From Arenibacter certesii DSM 19833 (GTDB taxonomy: Bacteria > Bacteroidota > Bacteroidia > Flavobacteriales > Flavobacteriaceae), in NCBI RefSeq assembly GCF_000429545.1, contig NZ_KE386916.1, positions 34,865 to 71,699 of the forward strand: 36,835 bases of DNA, in the 5' to 3' direction. Shown here piece by piece: positions 17,197-27,000 of this stretch (its first letter is position 1; the number at the start of each line of letters is the position of its first letter). The notes under the pieces are model-generated. The model had not been told where the DNA came from. It saw nothing but the letters and a program-made list of their open reading frames with translations, and did not search any database. The position numbers and the translations under genes are program-made.

Positions 17197-18741
17197 ATGA
17201 AAAATAATATAAAAAAACAGGTGGCAATTTTTTGCTTTCTATTAGTTGGATTTAGCTGTTCGGACTTAGACGAGGTAAATATTAATCCGGATGGAATTAC
17301 CACAGCAACTTCTCAAATGCTTGCTTCACAACTTATACTGAATATTTTAAAGGATGATGTAAACAACACCAAAGGATTTATGCAGCATTTTATGTTGGAT
17401 AAGTATATTCTTTGGAGCGAATTGCCAGAAGGGAGTCAGTATAATGACTTAGGTCGTTCAAATTTCGATAGAATGACACGGCTGATAGATGTAGAAAAGA
17501 TGATTAATCTTTCAGAGGAACTTAATGAGGGAGAAAGAAATTCTTATAAAGGACTTGGACATTTTATGAGGGCCTATATCTTTTTTGGTCGTACAATGCA
17601 AGTGGGGGATATTCCATATTCAGACGCGTTGAAAGGTGAAAGTGATGGTAATATTAAGCCTAAGTATGATACCCAAAAAGAAGTTTTCCTAGGAATTCTT
17701 GATGAGCTGGATAAAGCAGATACCTTTTTCGCCCAAGGAAGTTCTTTTGACGGGGATATTGTATATGGAGGAGATCCGGGTAAATGGCGAAAAATGGTCA
17801 ATTCATTTGCTTTAAATGTATTGATAAACCTATCAAAAAAGACAGCAGATCCAGACCTACAGGTGATACCGCGTTTTACCAACATAGTAAACACCCGTCC
17901 AATATTTGAAAGTAACGCTGATAATTTTAGTTTAACTTACTCTAATAAGGATGGACAAATGTATCCTTTCTTCAAACAAGGTAATCAGTTTATTATATAT
18001 CCTATGGTATCCGATATTCTAATCGACAAATTAAAGGAGTTAGAAGATTATCGCTTATTTCATTATGCAGCACCCTCTACTATAAAATTGGAAAATGGTT
18101 TAACCTCATCGGATTTTGACGCATATCTTGGGGTGGATCCCGCCATTGAATATTCTGAGTTGAGCGCTATTGCATCCTCCGCCGATTACTCTGATATTAA
18201 TGATCGATATAAAGAGATCCCGGAAGGTGAGCCCGTATTTTTATTGAGCTTTGCACAAATAGAGTTTATTTTAGCTGAGGCATCTGTGCGTGGTTGGATT
18301 CCTAATAATGGCGAAGCTCACTATAGGAACGGAATAAAAGCAGCTATGTATTATGTAGCAGACAATACTCCTGATAATCCTAACTTTCACCATGGTAGGA
18401 TAATGGACGATGCTTATATAAATAATTATCCAGAAAGTCCAGAGGTGAAATTTAGCACTTCTATGGAAGATCAATTGGAGCAAATTATCACACAAAAGTT
18501 TATTAGCACTTATTTGCAATCCCCATTGAGTTCTTTTTTTGAGAATAGAAGAACGGGATATCCAGCATTCCCAATTAACGAAGAGACAAATGAGAATGTT
18601 CCATCTGACAAATTGCCTATACGTTGGATGTATCCTTCGGATGAAGTGGATTACAACAAGGAAAACCTAGACGAGGCAGTTAGTAGGCAATATGGAGGTA
18701 ATGATAATAATAATGGAGTAATGTGGATCTTACAAGACTAA
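17197..18741 (+). CDS. SusD/RagB family nutrient-binding outer membrane lipoprotein
   Basis: This 514-residue lipoprotein has a signal peptide ending at a lipobox with Cys21 (LLVGFSC), followed by DLDEVNINPDG, a hallmark of the shorter SusD_2-type proteins. Further family features include FMRAYIFFGRTMQVGDIPYS, VFLLSFAQIEFILAEA and an N-rich end (YGGNDNNNGVMWILQD). It acts as the surface lid that binds the nutrient and passes it to the SusC channel encoded 26 bases upstream. Two hairpins lie directly downstream, so most transcripts probably end after this gene. Substrate unknown. Confidence 0.92.
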   Translation: MKNNIKKQVAIFCFLLVGFSCSDLDEVNINPDGITTATSQMLASQLILNILKDDVNNTKGFMQHFMLDKYILWSELPEGSQYNDLGRSNFDRMTRLIDVEKMINLSEELNEGERNSYKGLGHFMRAYIFFGRTMQVGDIPYSDALKGESDGNIKPKYDTQKEVFLGILDELDKADTFFAQGSSFDGDIVYGGDPGKWRKMVNSFALNVLINLSKKTADPDLQVIPRFTNIVNTRPIFESNADNFSLTYSNKDGQMYPFFKQGNQFIIYPMVSDILIDKLKELEDYRLFHYAAPSTIKLENGLTSSDFDAYLGVDPAIEYSELSAIASSADYSDINDRYKEIPEGEPVFLLSFAQIEFILAEASVRGWIPNNGEAHYRNGIKAAMYYVADNTPDNPNFHHGRIMDDAYINNYPESPEVKFSTSMEDQLEQIITQKFISTYLQSPLSSFFENRRTGYPAFPINEETNENVPSDKLPIRWMYPSDEVDYNKENLDEAVSRQYGGNDNNNGVMWILQD

Positions 18742-18782
18742 ATTGTATATAGTCTAGTCTTCCTAAACGAAATTATTAATTC

Positions 18783-18808
18783 TTATAAGCTTTCTTTAAT
18801 GCTTATAA
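18783..18808 (+). terminator. Hairpin after the SusD gene, first of two
   Basis: Arms TTATAAGC (18783-18790) and GCTTATAA (18801-18808) pair perfectly over 8 bp around a 10-base loop, followed by AGTTTT. It is 42 bases past the SusD stop. Confidence 0.5.
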
Positions 18809-18824
18809 AGTTTTAAATGGTTTG

Positions 18825-18868
18825 AATTAATAAAGGTGGGAGCAATAAGTTGACCACCTTTATTAATT
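18825..18868 (+). terminator. Strong 15-bp hairpin between SusD and phospholipase C genes
   Basis: Arms AATTAATAAAGGTGG (18825-18839) and CCACCTTTATTAATT (18854-18868) pair perfectly over 15 bp with a 14-base loop. The run of T after it is weak, so it may be a terminator or an mRNA-stabilising 3' end. It separates expression of the SusC/SusD genes from the downstream phospholipase gene. Confidence 0.65.
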
Positions 18869-18907
18869 TGTAGTTTCACTAAATTTTCGAAGAAAATTAA
18901 CCGTAAT

Positions 18908-18927
18908 AGGATACGGTATCCTTAAGG
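18908..18927. promoter_or_regulatory. Nested palindromes upstream of the phospholipase C gene
   Basis: AGGATAC-G-GTATCCT (18908-18922) is a perfect 7-bp inverted repeat about a central base, overlapped by the palindrome CCTTAAGG (18920-18927). It ends about 55 bases before the ATG at 18982, a plausible position for an operator near an independent promoter. The regulator is unknown. Confidence 0.4.
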
Positions 18928-18981
18928 TAAGAGTTTATTTATGTCATATTTTTTTAATAAAAGATAAATACAAGATTTATT

Positions 18982-21537
18982 ATGGATAATAGAAGAGATT
19001 TCTTAAAAAAGGCTGGAATGTTAACTGGCGGTCTTGGCCTATTAACAACATTTCCGCCTTCCATACAAAGGGCATTAGCAATAGACCCTGAAAAGGGAAG
19101 TACTTTTTACGATGCCGAACATGTTGTTTTGTTGATGCAAGAAAATCGATCTTTTGATCACTGTTTTGGGACTTTGCAAGGAGTAAGGGGATTTAATGAT
19201 CCACGAGCCATTGATTTGCCCAATAAAATACCTGTTTGGTTACAAAGTAATAAAAAGGGAGAAACTTTTGTTCCCTTCCGGTTGAATATAAAGGATACTA
19301 AAGCGACTTGGATGGGAAGTTTGCCTCATTCTTGGGAAGATCAAGTTGATGCAAGAAATGATGGGAAATACGATCAATGGCTTGAGGCTAAAAAACCAGG
19401 GAATAAGGATTATCAACATATGCCATTAACAATGGGTTACTATAACAGGGAAGATATTCCCTTTTATTATAGTATGGCAGATGCGTTCACGGTGTTTGAT
19501 CAACATTTTTGTTCCTCGCTCACAGGGACCACGGCAAATAGGCATTTTTTTTGGAGTGGCAAAATTAGAGAAACGCCAACCTCAAAATCCTGTGTCCGTA
19601 ATTCGGATGTTTACTATCACAAAGAGGCAAGTTGGAAAACCTTTCCAGAGCGGTTAGAAGAACATGGGATTTCCTGGCAAGTATATCAAAATGAACTTAG
19701 TCTGCAAACAGAATTAACAGGGGAGGATGAGGCCCTGCTTTCTAATTTTACTAATAATAATCTGGAGTGGTTCTCCCAATATAATGTTCGATATAGTGAG
19801 GGACACCAAAACTTTTTAAAAAAGCGACATGTTGAGCTTCCGTCTGAAATTGAGGAATTGGAAGTTTCCATAAAACAACAACCAGCTAATCAAGTGCAGA
19901 AATTACGTAACACCTTGGAGCATAAAAAGAGTCAGCTCAAAAAAATAAAGGAGGAGTTACATAGGTGGAGTCCAGAAAATTTCAACAAACTCTCAGAATA
20001 TGAGAAGAATTTACATAGAAAGGGACTTGCCACTAATACAGGAGATCCTCATTACCATGAAACAGAAACCTTAAACTATGAGGAGAATGGAGTAGAAAGA
20101 ACTGTAAAGGTGCCTAAAGGAGATATATTACATCAATTTAGGGAAGATGTAAAAAACGACCGTTTGCCAGCGGTATCCTGGGTGGTAGCTCCCAAAAACT
20201 TCTCAGATCATCCTAGTGCCCCTTGGTATGGGGCATGGTACGTTTCAGAAGTCCTGGATATTCTCACCAAAAATCCCGAAATATGGAAAAAGACCATTTT
20301 TATTTTAACCTACGACGAGAACGATGGCTATTTTGATCATGTCCCTCCCTTTGTTGCTCCAAATCCAAAAGAAAAAAATGCAGTTTCTAAAGGAATTGAT
20401 ACTTCAGAAGAGTATGTTACTTTAGAAGAAGAACTTGCCAAAGAAGGTCTTAACCCTAAAAATGCAAGGGAAAGTCCAGTGGGGTTGGGCTATAGAGTCC
20501 CCATGATAATTGCCTCGCCATGGAGCAAAGGAGGGTGGGTAAATTCTGAAATTTGTGATATTTCCTCTACTTTAATGTTTTTAGAAAAATTCTTAAGTAA
20601 TAAAACGAATATAAAAGTTGAAGAGCCCAATATTAGTTCATGGCGAAGAACGATTTGTGGGGATCTTACCTCAAGTTTTAGGAAGTTTGATGGGGAGAAA
20701 ACTAATTTACCTGAATTTTTAGAGCGAAACACCTTTATGCAGCAGGTGTATAATGCAAGTTTTAGGGATGTCCCTTCTAACTTCAAGGCACTGTCTTCAC
20801 ATGAGATAGAGCAAGCCGCTAAAGACAACTATGATTTGCCGTTTATGCCAAAACAAGAGCAGGGTGTACGGGATTCTTCTGCGCTTAGCTATGAACTCTA
20901 TACAGACGGAGGTTTAGACCGTGATAAATCGGCATTCGCTATAACCTTTAAAGCTTCAGATGATATTTTTGGGAAAAGGGCCCTCAGTGCACCATTTAAT
21001 GTATATGCACCAGGGAATTACCTACAAGAAAATGCTTCTGGAAAATTTGAAATGAGGGCTGTAAAAACGTGGCCTTTTGCCGTAAAGGCAGGTGATACTC
21101 TTACGTCAACTTGGCCTCTAGATAATTTTGAGAATAAGGAGTATCATTTAAGAGTGTATGGCCCAAATGGTTTTTATAGGGAATTTTCAGGAAATGATGA
21201 GGACCCTCATATTATCACTCGATGTGGCTACCAGAAAAAAAGGGGGTTTTTAAATAAGCTATCTGGAAATATAAGATTGGATATTACCAATACGTCCAAA
21301 AGTAATTCTTTTAAGATAACCATTGAAGATAACGCTTATGGCAATCCAAAACAGAGTTTTCGAATACGTAAAAACGATAATAAAGTCATAATTATACCAG
21401 CTATAGATAGCTATGGTTGGTATGACTTCTCCATTCATATTAAAGGGTTTTCTACATATTCAAGAAGATACGCTGGAAGAATTGAAACGGGAAAACATTC
21501 TAAAAGTGATCCATTTATGGGAGGAGAGAAAATATAG
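18982..21537 (+). CDS. Phosphocholine-specific phospholipase C, Tat-exported
   Basis: This 851-residue enzyme opens with a twin-arginine signal (NRRDFLKKAGMLTGG), so it is exported folded. It matches the non-zinc bacterial phospholipase C / acid phosphatase family (TIGR03396-type), which cleaves phosphatidylcholine or sphingomyelin to phosphocholine. Visible family motifs are ENRSFDHCFGTLQG (from Glu54), TGTTANR (181-187), and TYDENDGYFDH (443-453); the Glu, Asp and His residues there are expected in the active site. A helical, charged insertion lies at about 278-345. The C-terminal ~190 residues (from about SALSYELYTDGG) resemble the family's paired DUF756 domains. It follows the SusD gene by 240 bases containing hairpins and a palindrome, so it may have its own promoter. 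It could liberate the ligand imported by the upstream SusC/SusD pair, which is inference. Confidence 0.9.
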   Translation: MDNRRDFLKKAGMLTGGLGLLTTFPPSIQRALAIDPEKGSTFYDAEHVVLLMQENRSFDHCFGTLQGVRGFNDPRAIDLPNKIPVWLQSNKKGETFVPFRLNIKDTKATWMGSLPHSWEDQVDARNDGKYDQWLEAKKPGNKDYQHMPLTMGYYNREDIPFYYSMADAFTVFDQHFCSSLTGTTANRHFFWSGKIRETPTSKSCVRNSDVYYHKEASWKTFPERLEEHGISWQVYQNELSLQTELTGEDEALLSNFTNNNLEWFSQYNVRYSEGHQNFLKKRHVELPSEIEELEVSIKQQPANQVQKLRNTLEHKKSQLKKIKEELHRWSPENFNKLSEYEKNLHRKGLATNTGDPHYHETETLNYEENGVERTVKVPKGDILHQFREDVKNDRLPAVSWVVAPKNFSDHPSAPWYGAWYVSEVLDILTKNPEIWKKTIFILTYDENDGYFDHVPPFVAPNPKEKNAVSKGIDTSEEYVTLEEELAKEGLNPKNARESPVGLGYRVPMIIASPWSKGGWVNSEICDISSTLMFLEKFLSNKTNIKVEEPNISSWRRTICGDLTSSFRKFDGEKTNLPEFLERNTFMQQVYNASFRDVPSNFKALSSHEIEQAAKDNYDLPFMPKQEQGVRDSSALSYELYTDGGLDRDKSAFAITFKASDDIFGKRALSAPFNVYAPGNYLQENASGKFEMRAVKTWPFAVKAGDTLTSTWPLDNFENKEYHLRVYGPNGFYREFSGNDEDPHIITRCGYQKKRGFLNKLSGNIRLDITNTSKSNSFKITIEDNAYGNPKQSFRIRKNDNKVIIIPAIDSYGWYDFSIHIKGFSTYSRRYAGRIETGKHSKSDPFMGGEKI

Positions 21538-21668
21538 ACTGATAATAATATGGTAATGTAAATTATCAAGTAATTCCTCTCAAATTGAGTATTTGGCTTT
21601 CCAAAGAACGTTTGTAGACATAATTTGATTATTATTCATTATTAAGTCCAAATACATGATTTAGAAGC

Positions 21669-21710
21669 AAAACCCCGATTACATTTAATCATTAAATAAA
21701 TCGGGGTTTT
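21669..21710 (+). terminator. Rho-independent terminator after phospholipase C
   Basis: Arms AAAACCCCGATT (21669-21680) and AATCGGGGTTTT (21699-21710) pair perfectly over 12 bp with an 18-base loop, followed by a T-rich tract. It lies 131 bases past the phospholipase stop. Confidence 0.85.
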
Positions 21711-21850
21711 ATTCTTATTTCTAAATTCAAAGAAAGAAGTTAGTGTTCTGGTTTTATATTCCGCCCAATATATGGTAGTTAGATGATATTAATTACTGAT
21801 TTATAGGATCTAACAGTGCACATCAACTTTTCAAAATACTTTCAATTAGT

Positions 21851-22011
21851 AGTTCCAGAAACGACCATTAATCTCGTATTAGAATTACGGATCGGAAAGT
21901 AGTAAAAGATCTTGATCCTGAATTTGATGCATTATTTTAAAATGAAAAATACTTGGAAAAGGAGCTGAGAGAATGGGGGAGGGTTAGGGATATTGTTTAT
22001 CTATTGAATTA
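21851..22011 (+). pseudogene. Frame-broken relic, copy B
   Basis: Conceptual reading gives VPETTINLVLELRI, then after a one-base frame change KVVKDLDPEFDALF, a stop, and NEKYLEKELREWGRVRDIVY. The coherent amino-acid texture across breaks suggests a decayed coding sequence. It is similar in DNA sequence to 11671-11827. The family is not recognised. Confidence 0.4.
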
Positions 22012-22057
22012 GGCGGCTTCCTACGGCAATAATAGGTGTTGCTGTAAGAACCTGATT

Positions 22058-22642
22058 TTAGTTTTTTGGAGACATCGCTATAAATGCATATAGTACCATC
22101 TTGTATTTTTCTCCCAATCTATTTTTTAGAATTCTAAAAGCTTTTGTGATTTGAGCTTCTACAGCTTTAACTGTTATATTCAAGTGTTCCGAAATTTCAC
22201 GATTTGTAAGACCTTCTTTTTTACTCATAATAAATATTTCTTTACACTTTGGGGGTAGGCTGTTAATTTCGGTGTTCATTACCTTAATCATTCGCGCTAA
22301 ATCATTTTCATGTGATTCCTCCACTACCTCTTTCAAGGCCTCAACATATTTGTTGTATAAAATCATTGACGATTTCTGTTGTTGGTAATGATTCACAAAA
22401 GCATTGTACACAGATTTGAATAGAAAATTTTGGATGGATAAATCTGGATTTAATGTTTTTCGAGATCTCCAAGTATTTAAAAAAACATTTTGAACAATGT
22501 CCTTTGCAGAGTGGGGATCACCAGACAATGTTAGTGCATAGGCATAGAGTCTTCTTTGGTAAGTGTCCAACAAAACTATATACGCCTTTTCATTTCCATG
22601 AATAAGTTGTTCTGTTAATTCATCATTGCTATATGTTTTCAT
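22058..22642 (-). CDS. ECF-type RNA polymerase sigma factor (Bacteroidota type)
   Basis: This 194-residue protein carries sigma region 2 (about residues 10-80, with GNEKAYIVLLDTYQRRLYAY and HSAKDIVQNVFLNTWRSR) and region 4 (about 130-185, with LPPKCKEIFIMSKKEGLTN and REISEHLNITVKAVEAQI). That is the standard form of ECF sigma factors linked to SusC/SusD loci. It is transcribed away from the FecR gene across a 116-bp gap, whereas such pairs are usually co-directional. It probably activates the SusC/SusD locus to its right, under control of the divergent FecR protein. Confidence 0.92.
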   Translation of the reverse strand: MKTYSNDELTEQLIHGNEKAYIVLLDTYQRRLYAYALTLSGDPHSAKDIVQNVFLNTWRSRKTLNPDLSIQNFLFKSVYNAFVNHYQQQKSSMILYNKYVEALKEVVEESHENDLARMIKVMNTEINSLPPKCKEIFIMSKKEGLTNREISEHLNITVKAVEAQITKAFRILKNRLGEKYKMVLYAFIAMSPKN

Positions 22643-22758
22643 GTCACCTTTGTAGATTAATCATCTAAATCTATAAATAATATGGATATAAAAAAAATAT
22701 TCATAAAATAGTAGGGTATTGCAAATCTGTTCTGTATTACTATAAAGAACAACAAAAA
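22643..22758. promoter_or_regulatory. Divergent promoter region between ECF sigma and FecR genes
   Basis: The 116 bases must hold the start signals for both divergent genes. The region is very AT-rich with an A run (ATATAAAAAAAATATT). I could not place a convincing Bacteroidota -33/-7 promoter pair, so only the location is supported. Confidence 0.5.
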
Positions 22759-23919
22759 ATGATTCCTGAGGAAATTGAACGTCTTATTATAAAATTCCTT
22801 TCTAATTCGACAACCAATGAAGAATTGGTTAAGCTGAATTCTTGGATTCAGGATACAGATAATGAGGAAGTTTTTAAAGAATATGTGAAAACTCATTTCG
22901 CAACTACCTTGGCAATGAACAACCCCGACCTAGAGGAGGTGAGAACAAATTTGCTAAAGGAGATAAGATGTGAAACAAATAAAAAGAGAGGCAGATTTAA
23001 AACCGTTTTTAAGTATGCTGCGATGGCTGTTTTATTCCTAAGCCTCGGATACTTTTTGGATAATGAATTGACCGATAGAGATGCCAATCAACCTATCGCC
23101 CCTAAAATTGATGCTATAACCTTACAACTTGGGAATGGAGAGATTAAAGTAATCTCAGGAGAAGAGACAGCAGACGTATTGAGCGAAGAAGGTAATGTTA
23201 TAGGAGTGCAAAAGGGTCAGAAATTGGTTTATGAAGAACATGGATCCCAAGAGGAAGGAAGTTATAATACCCTACGGATACCCAAGGGTAAACAGTTTAA
23301 TATTGAATTGTCAGACGGCACAGTAGTATACTTAAATGCTGAGAGTTCCTTAAAATTTCCTACTACATTTTTAGCTGGAGAAGAGCGGAAGGTCTTTTTA
23401 ACCGGAGAGGCCTTTATGGAGGTGGCTCATGATTCTAACATACCTTTTATAGTTAATACGGGGCAATTAGATGTAAAGGTCTATGGTACTAGTTTTAATA
23501 TTGCCAATTACCCAGAGGACGAATCAACCGAAGTAGTTCTTGTAGAAGGCTCGGTGAGCTTAAAGAATGCAGTAAATTCAAGGAATTATAAAGATGAAGT
23601 ATTTCTAGAACCTGGGTTTAAAGGAAGTTTTAATAAAGAGGTGGGATCTGTCGAAAAAGAGAAAGTAAACACCTCCCAGTATACCTCGTGGAAAAGTGGA
23701 AATTTAGTGTTTAGAGAAATTTCATTTGAAAAAATCATTCAAAAGCTAGAGCGGAGTTACAATGTGGTAATTATTAATAATAATAAAGCTCTGGCCAAAG
23801 AAACCTTTAATGCCACAATTGAAACACAATATGAGACCATTGAGCAGGTCCTTAATTATTTTAATAAAGTGTATGAGATAGATTATATTATAGTTGAAAA
23901 TAAAATCGTCATAAAATAA
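22759..23919 (+). CDS. FecR family anti-sigma factor
   Basis: This 386-residue protein has a cytoplasmic sigma-binding N-terminus (residues 1 to ~80, with WIQDTDNEEVFKEY), one membrane segment (about 84-100, VFKYAAMAVLFLSLGYFL), a periplasmic FecR domain (TLRIPKGKQFNIELSDGT, VYLNAESSLKFP, VFLTGEAFMEV, VYGTSFNIANYP) and a C-terminal DUF4974 domain (LVFREISFEKIIQKLERSY). It relays the state of the SusC transporter encoded 158 bases downstream to the divergently encoded ECF sigma factor. The start ATG at 22759 gives a normal-length protein. Confidence 0.92.
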   Translation: MIPEEIERLIIKFLSNSTTNEELVKLNSWIQDTDNEEVFKEYVKTHFATTLAMNNPDLEEVRTNLLKEIRCETNKKRGRFKTVFKYAAMAVLFLSLGYFLDNELTDRDANQPIAPKIDAITLQLGNGEIKVISGEETADVLSEEGNVIGVQKGQKLVYEEHGSQEEGSYNTLRIPKGKQFNIELSDGTVVYLNAESSLKFPTTFLAGEERKVFLTGEAFMEVAHDSNIPFIVNTGQLDVKVYGTSFNIANYPEDESTEVVLVEGSVSLKNAVNSRNYKDEVFLEPGFKGSFNKEVGSVEKEKVNTSQYTSWKSGNLVFREISFEKIIQKLERSYNVVIINNNKALAKETFNATIETQYETIEQVLNYFNKVYEIDYIIVENKIVIK

Positions 23920-24003
23920 AAATAAGCCTATGATACAAACTATTTAAAATAACCCATTCACATATTGCTATATGTGTATGTAAGAGATATCATGGAAATA
24001 AAA

Positions 24004-24027
24004 CGGGAAATGCTGCAACATTCCCCG
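24004..24027 (+). promoter_or_regulatory. Hairpin in the FecR-SusC spacer
   Basis: CGGGAAATG (24004-24012) and CATTCCCCG (24019-24027) pair over 9 positions with one A-C mismatch around a 6-base loop. It lies 51 bases before the SusC start. It could adjust SusC expression relative to FecR; there is no T run, so it is not a clear terminator. Confidence 0.35.
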
Positions 24028-24077
24028 AATTAAAAACGTGATTACATAAATATAACCACCTTCAAACATTCAAAATT

Positions 24078-27000
24078 ATGAAAAAACCACCTAAATCAAG
24101 GGAAGTTTCACCTTGGTGCTTAAAATTTAATTTAAAAATGAAGTTATCACTTCTTTTTTTGTTGACTGTTTCATTTGTCATGCAGGCAAATTCGACCTAT
24201 TCCCAAAAAACCAAAATATCATTGGAATTGGGAAATACAACCGTTGAGACTGTGTTAAATGAGATTGAGTCCAAGACCGAATTCAAGTTTATTTTCAATA
24301 CCAAAACGGTAGATTTAAATCGTAGGGTTTCCATAAAAGTAAAGAAGGCATCGGTAGAGAAAATATTGGATATTCTTTTTAAAGAGATGAATGTTTCTTA
24401 TATACTCGAAGATCGAAAAATTTTGCTAAAGAAAATTGGAATTAATGAAGCGATTGAAGTTACGCCCTCCGCGTCCACTCCAACTAGTAAGCAATTTCAA
24501 GTATCAGGGACCATAATTGATTCTGAAGGCTCGAAATTGCCTGGGGCTAGCATTGTTGAAAAAGGAACAACTAATGGAACCCAATCAGATTTTGATGGCA
24601 ACTTCATCATTGATTTAACCAATGACAATGCTGTTTTAATTATTTCTTATATTGGTTTTACCACCAAGGAAATTCCTGTTAACGGGCAAACCAATCTAAC
24701 TATTTCTTTGGAGGAAAGTGCTGCTCAGTTAGACGAAATTGTTGTTACCGCATTAGGAATAAAAAGAGATAAAAAAGCGCTTGGGTATTCGGTTTCCTCT
24801 GTGAGTTCAGAAGAGATAATAGAATCTGGACAGGCTAATGTTATTAATGCTTTACAAGGAAAAGTGGCTGGATTAAATATAACTAAAGGTTCAGGATTAT
24901 CAGATGCATCATCTAGTATAGTACTGCGTGGGAACAACTCAATAAATGGAAACAATGCGGCTTTAATTGTAGTTGATGGAGTAATTTACAATAACTCAAC
25001 ATTCGGAAACAATACTGTTGACAGAGGACAAGGAATTTCGGATCTTAATACTGATGATATAGAGAGTGTTACAGTGTTAAAAGGAGCAAATGCCTCTGCA
25101 TTATATGGTGGTGATGGTGCAAATGGGGTTTTAGTTATAACAACTAAAAAACAATTAAAGAATAAAGGGGTTGGTGTAACTGTAAATTCAGGGGTAGTAT
25201 TTACCGAAGTTGCGACTTTACCAAATTTACAAAATATTTATGGCCAAGGGAAAGGTGAAGTTGGCGAATTTCAAGGAATGGGAGCAGATGGTTTTCCTTT
25301 AATAGGAGGAGGTACAAATGATGAAACATGGGGTCCGAAAATGGAAGGACAACCAGTCAGAATTAATTGGTTAAGAGATCAACCATTAGTCCCATATTCT
25401 CCTCAACCTAATAATATTAGGGACTTATTTGATACAGGTGTGACCTTTAAAAATACAGTATCAATTTCACAAGCCACAGAGAAAAGCACGTATTATGGAT
25501 CTTTAGTGCATAATAAGGCTGATGAGTATATACCAACAGCTATGACTCAAAAAACAGGTATTTCCCTAAGAGTTAACCATCAGTTAACTAGTAAATTATC
25601 TGTTGATGCTATTTTCAACTATATTTCATCTAAAGGACATAATCGACCTGAAAACAATTTCAGTAGTTCGGCTAATTTTGCTACTCACCCTAGAAGTTTA
25701 AGACTTGGAGATTTACGTCCGGGGAGATATCCCGAATCCGGAATAGATTGGGGAAGACCAGATTGGCAAGATGGCCAACCAATATTATGGACAACAACAG
25801 AAAACATTGATCAATATTACTGGGGATTATATGTTGATAGTAATGATGATAGTAGAAAAAGAAGTATAGGCAACTTTAAGTTAAATTACGAATTTAATAA
25901 CTGGCTTTCTTTAATGTTAAGACATAGTTTTGACGAAACACATTATAGTAATTGGGAAATCACTCAACCAAAATCAAGACCAATTCCTAATGGTCGTTAT
26001 AGTAAACAAGATGCATTTCAGAGAAATTATTCCACAGATTTTTTATTTATGGCGGATAAAAACTTCTTTGATAATCGCTTAAATTTAAATGGAACTGTTG
26101 GAGGAATTCAAAATGGGTTTGAGGGGAAATTTGCAGATTTTGTTGGAAACAGTTTTGTTTTTGAAGATGTGTATACCCCTAATAACACACTTTCTAAATC
26201 GTATAATTATAATGAAAGTAGGGCGGTAACAAACTCTCTTTACGGAACGTTGCAGTTAGGGTACGATAGTTTATTCTTTTTAGATTTTACTGGAAGGAAT
26301 GATTGGAGTTCCAAACTTAACACTGAGAATAATAGTTACTTTTATTCATCAATTACTAGCAGTTTAATTTTTTCTGAAGTTTTTAAACTTGATAAAAGAC
26401 TTATTAATTTCGGTAAAATCCGATTTTCTTATGCTGAAGTTGGAAATGCTGTAAGTGCTTCAATTAATAGAAACTATAGTTTTGGAAATAGTACCAAAGG
26501 AGCAAGTTTTGTTTCTAATCCTCAAACATTGCCTTTTTTAAATTTAAAGCCAGAAAGAACAAATTCAACTGAAATAGGGTTGGATTTAAATATGTTGAAT
26601 AATCGTATTCAACTAGACGCTACGTATTATAGAACTAATTCATTTAATCAAATTATTCCTGGCCAGCCACTTGCTATTTCTTCAGGTTATACCTCAAAAA
26701 CTATTAATGGTGGAAGTGTTGAAAATAAAGGACTAGAGCTTAGTATGACAGCTTATCCAATAAGGAATAAAGATTTTACATGGGAGACCAATGTAGTGTA
26801 CGCTAAAAACAAATCGAAGGTTATTGATTTAGGCGGTTTGGATAGTCCAATAATTTTAGGAGGTACTAATGCAGTCCAAATTGCAGTTGTGCCTGGAGAG
26901 TCCTTCAGGAGTATAATGGGAGAGGGGTTCTTGAGAAATGATCAAGGATTAGTAATTATTAAACCTGATGGTTCGGACCGCGGAGTCCCTTTACAAACTA

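Larger units (their letters stand above)
21538..22057. other. Intergenic region of about 520 bp with terminator and relic
   Basis: This stretch lies between the phospholipase gene and the 3' end of the minus-strand sigma gene. It holds a strong terminator (21669-21710) and a frame-broken sequence (21851-22011) similar to one at 11671-11827. I see no intact gene. Confidence 0.55.

Noticed and set aside
18939..18948. TGTCATA as a phosphate-box half site before the phospholipase gene
   Set aside because: Only one half-site is present, and the proteobacterial phosphate box is not a safe model for Bacteroidota.
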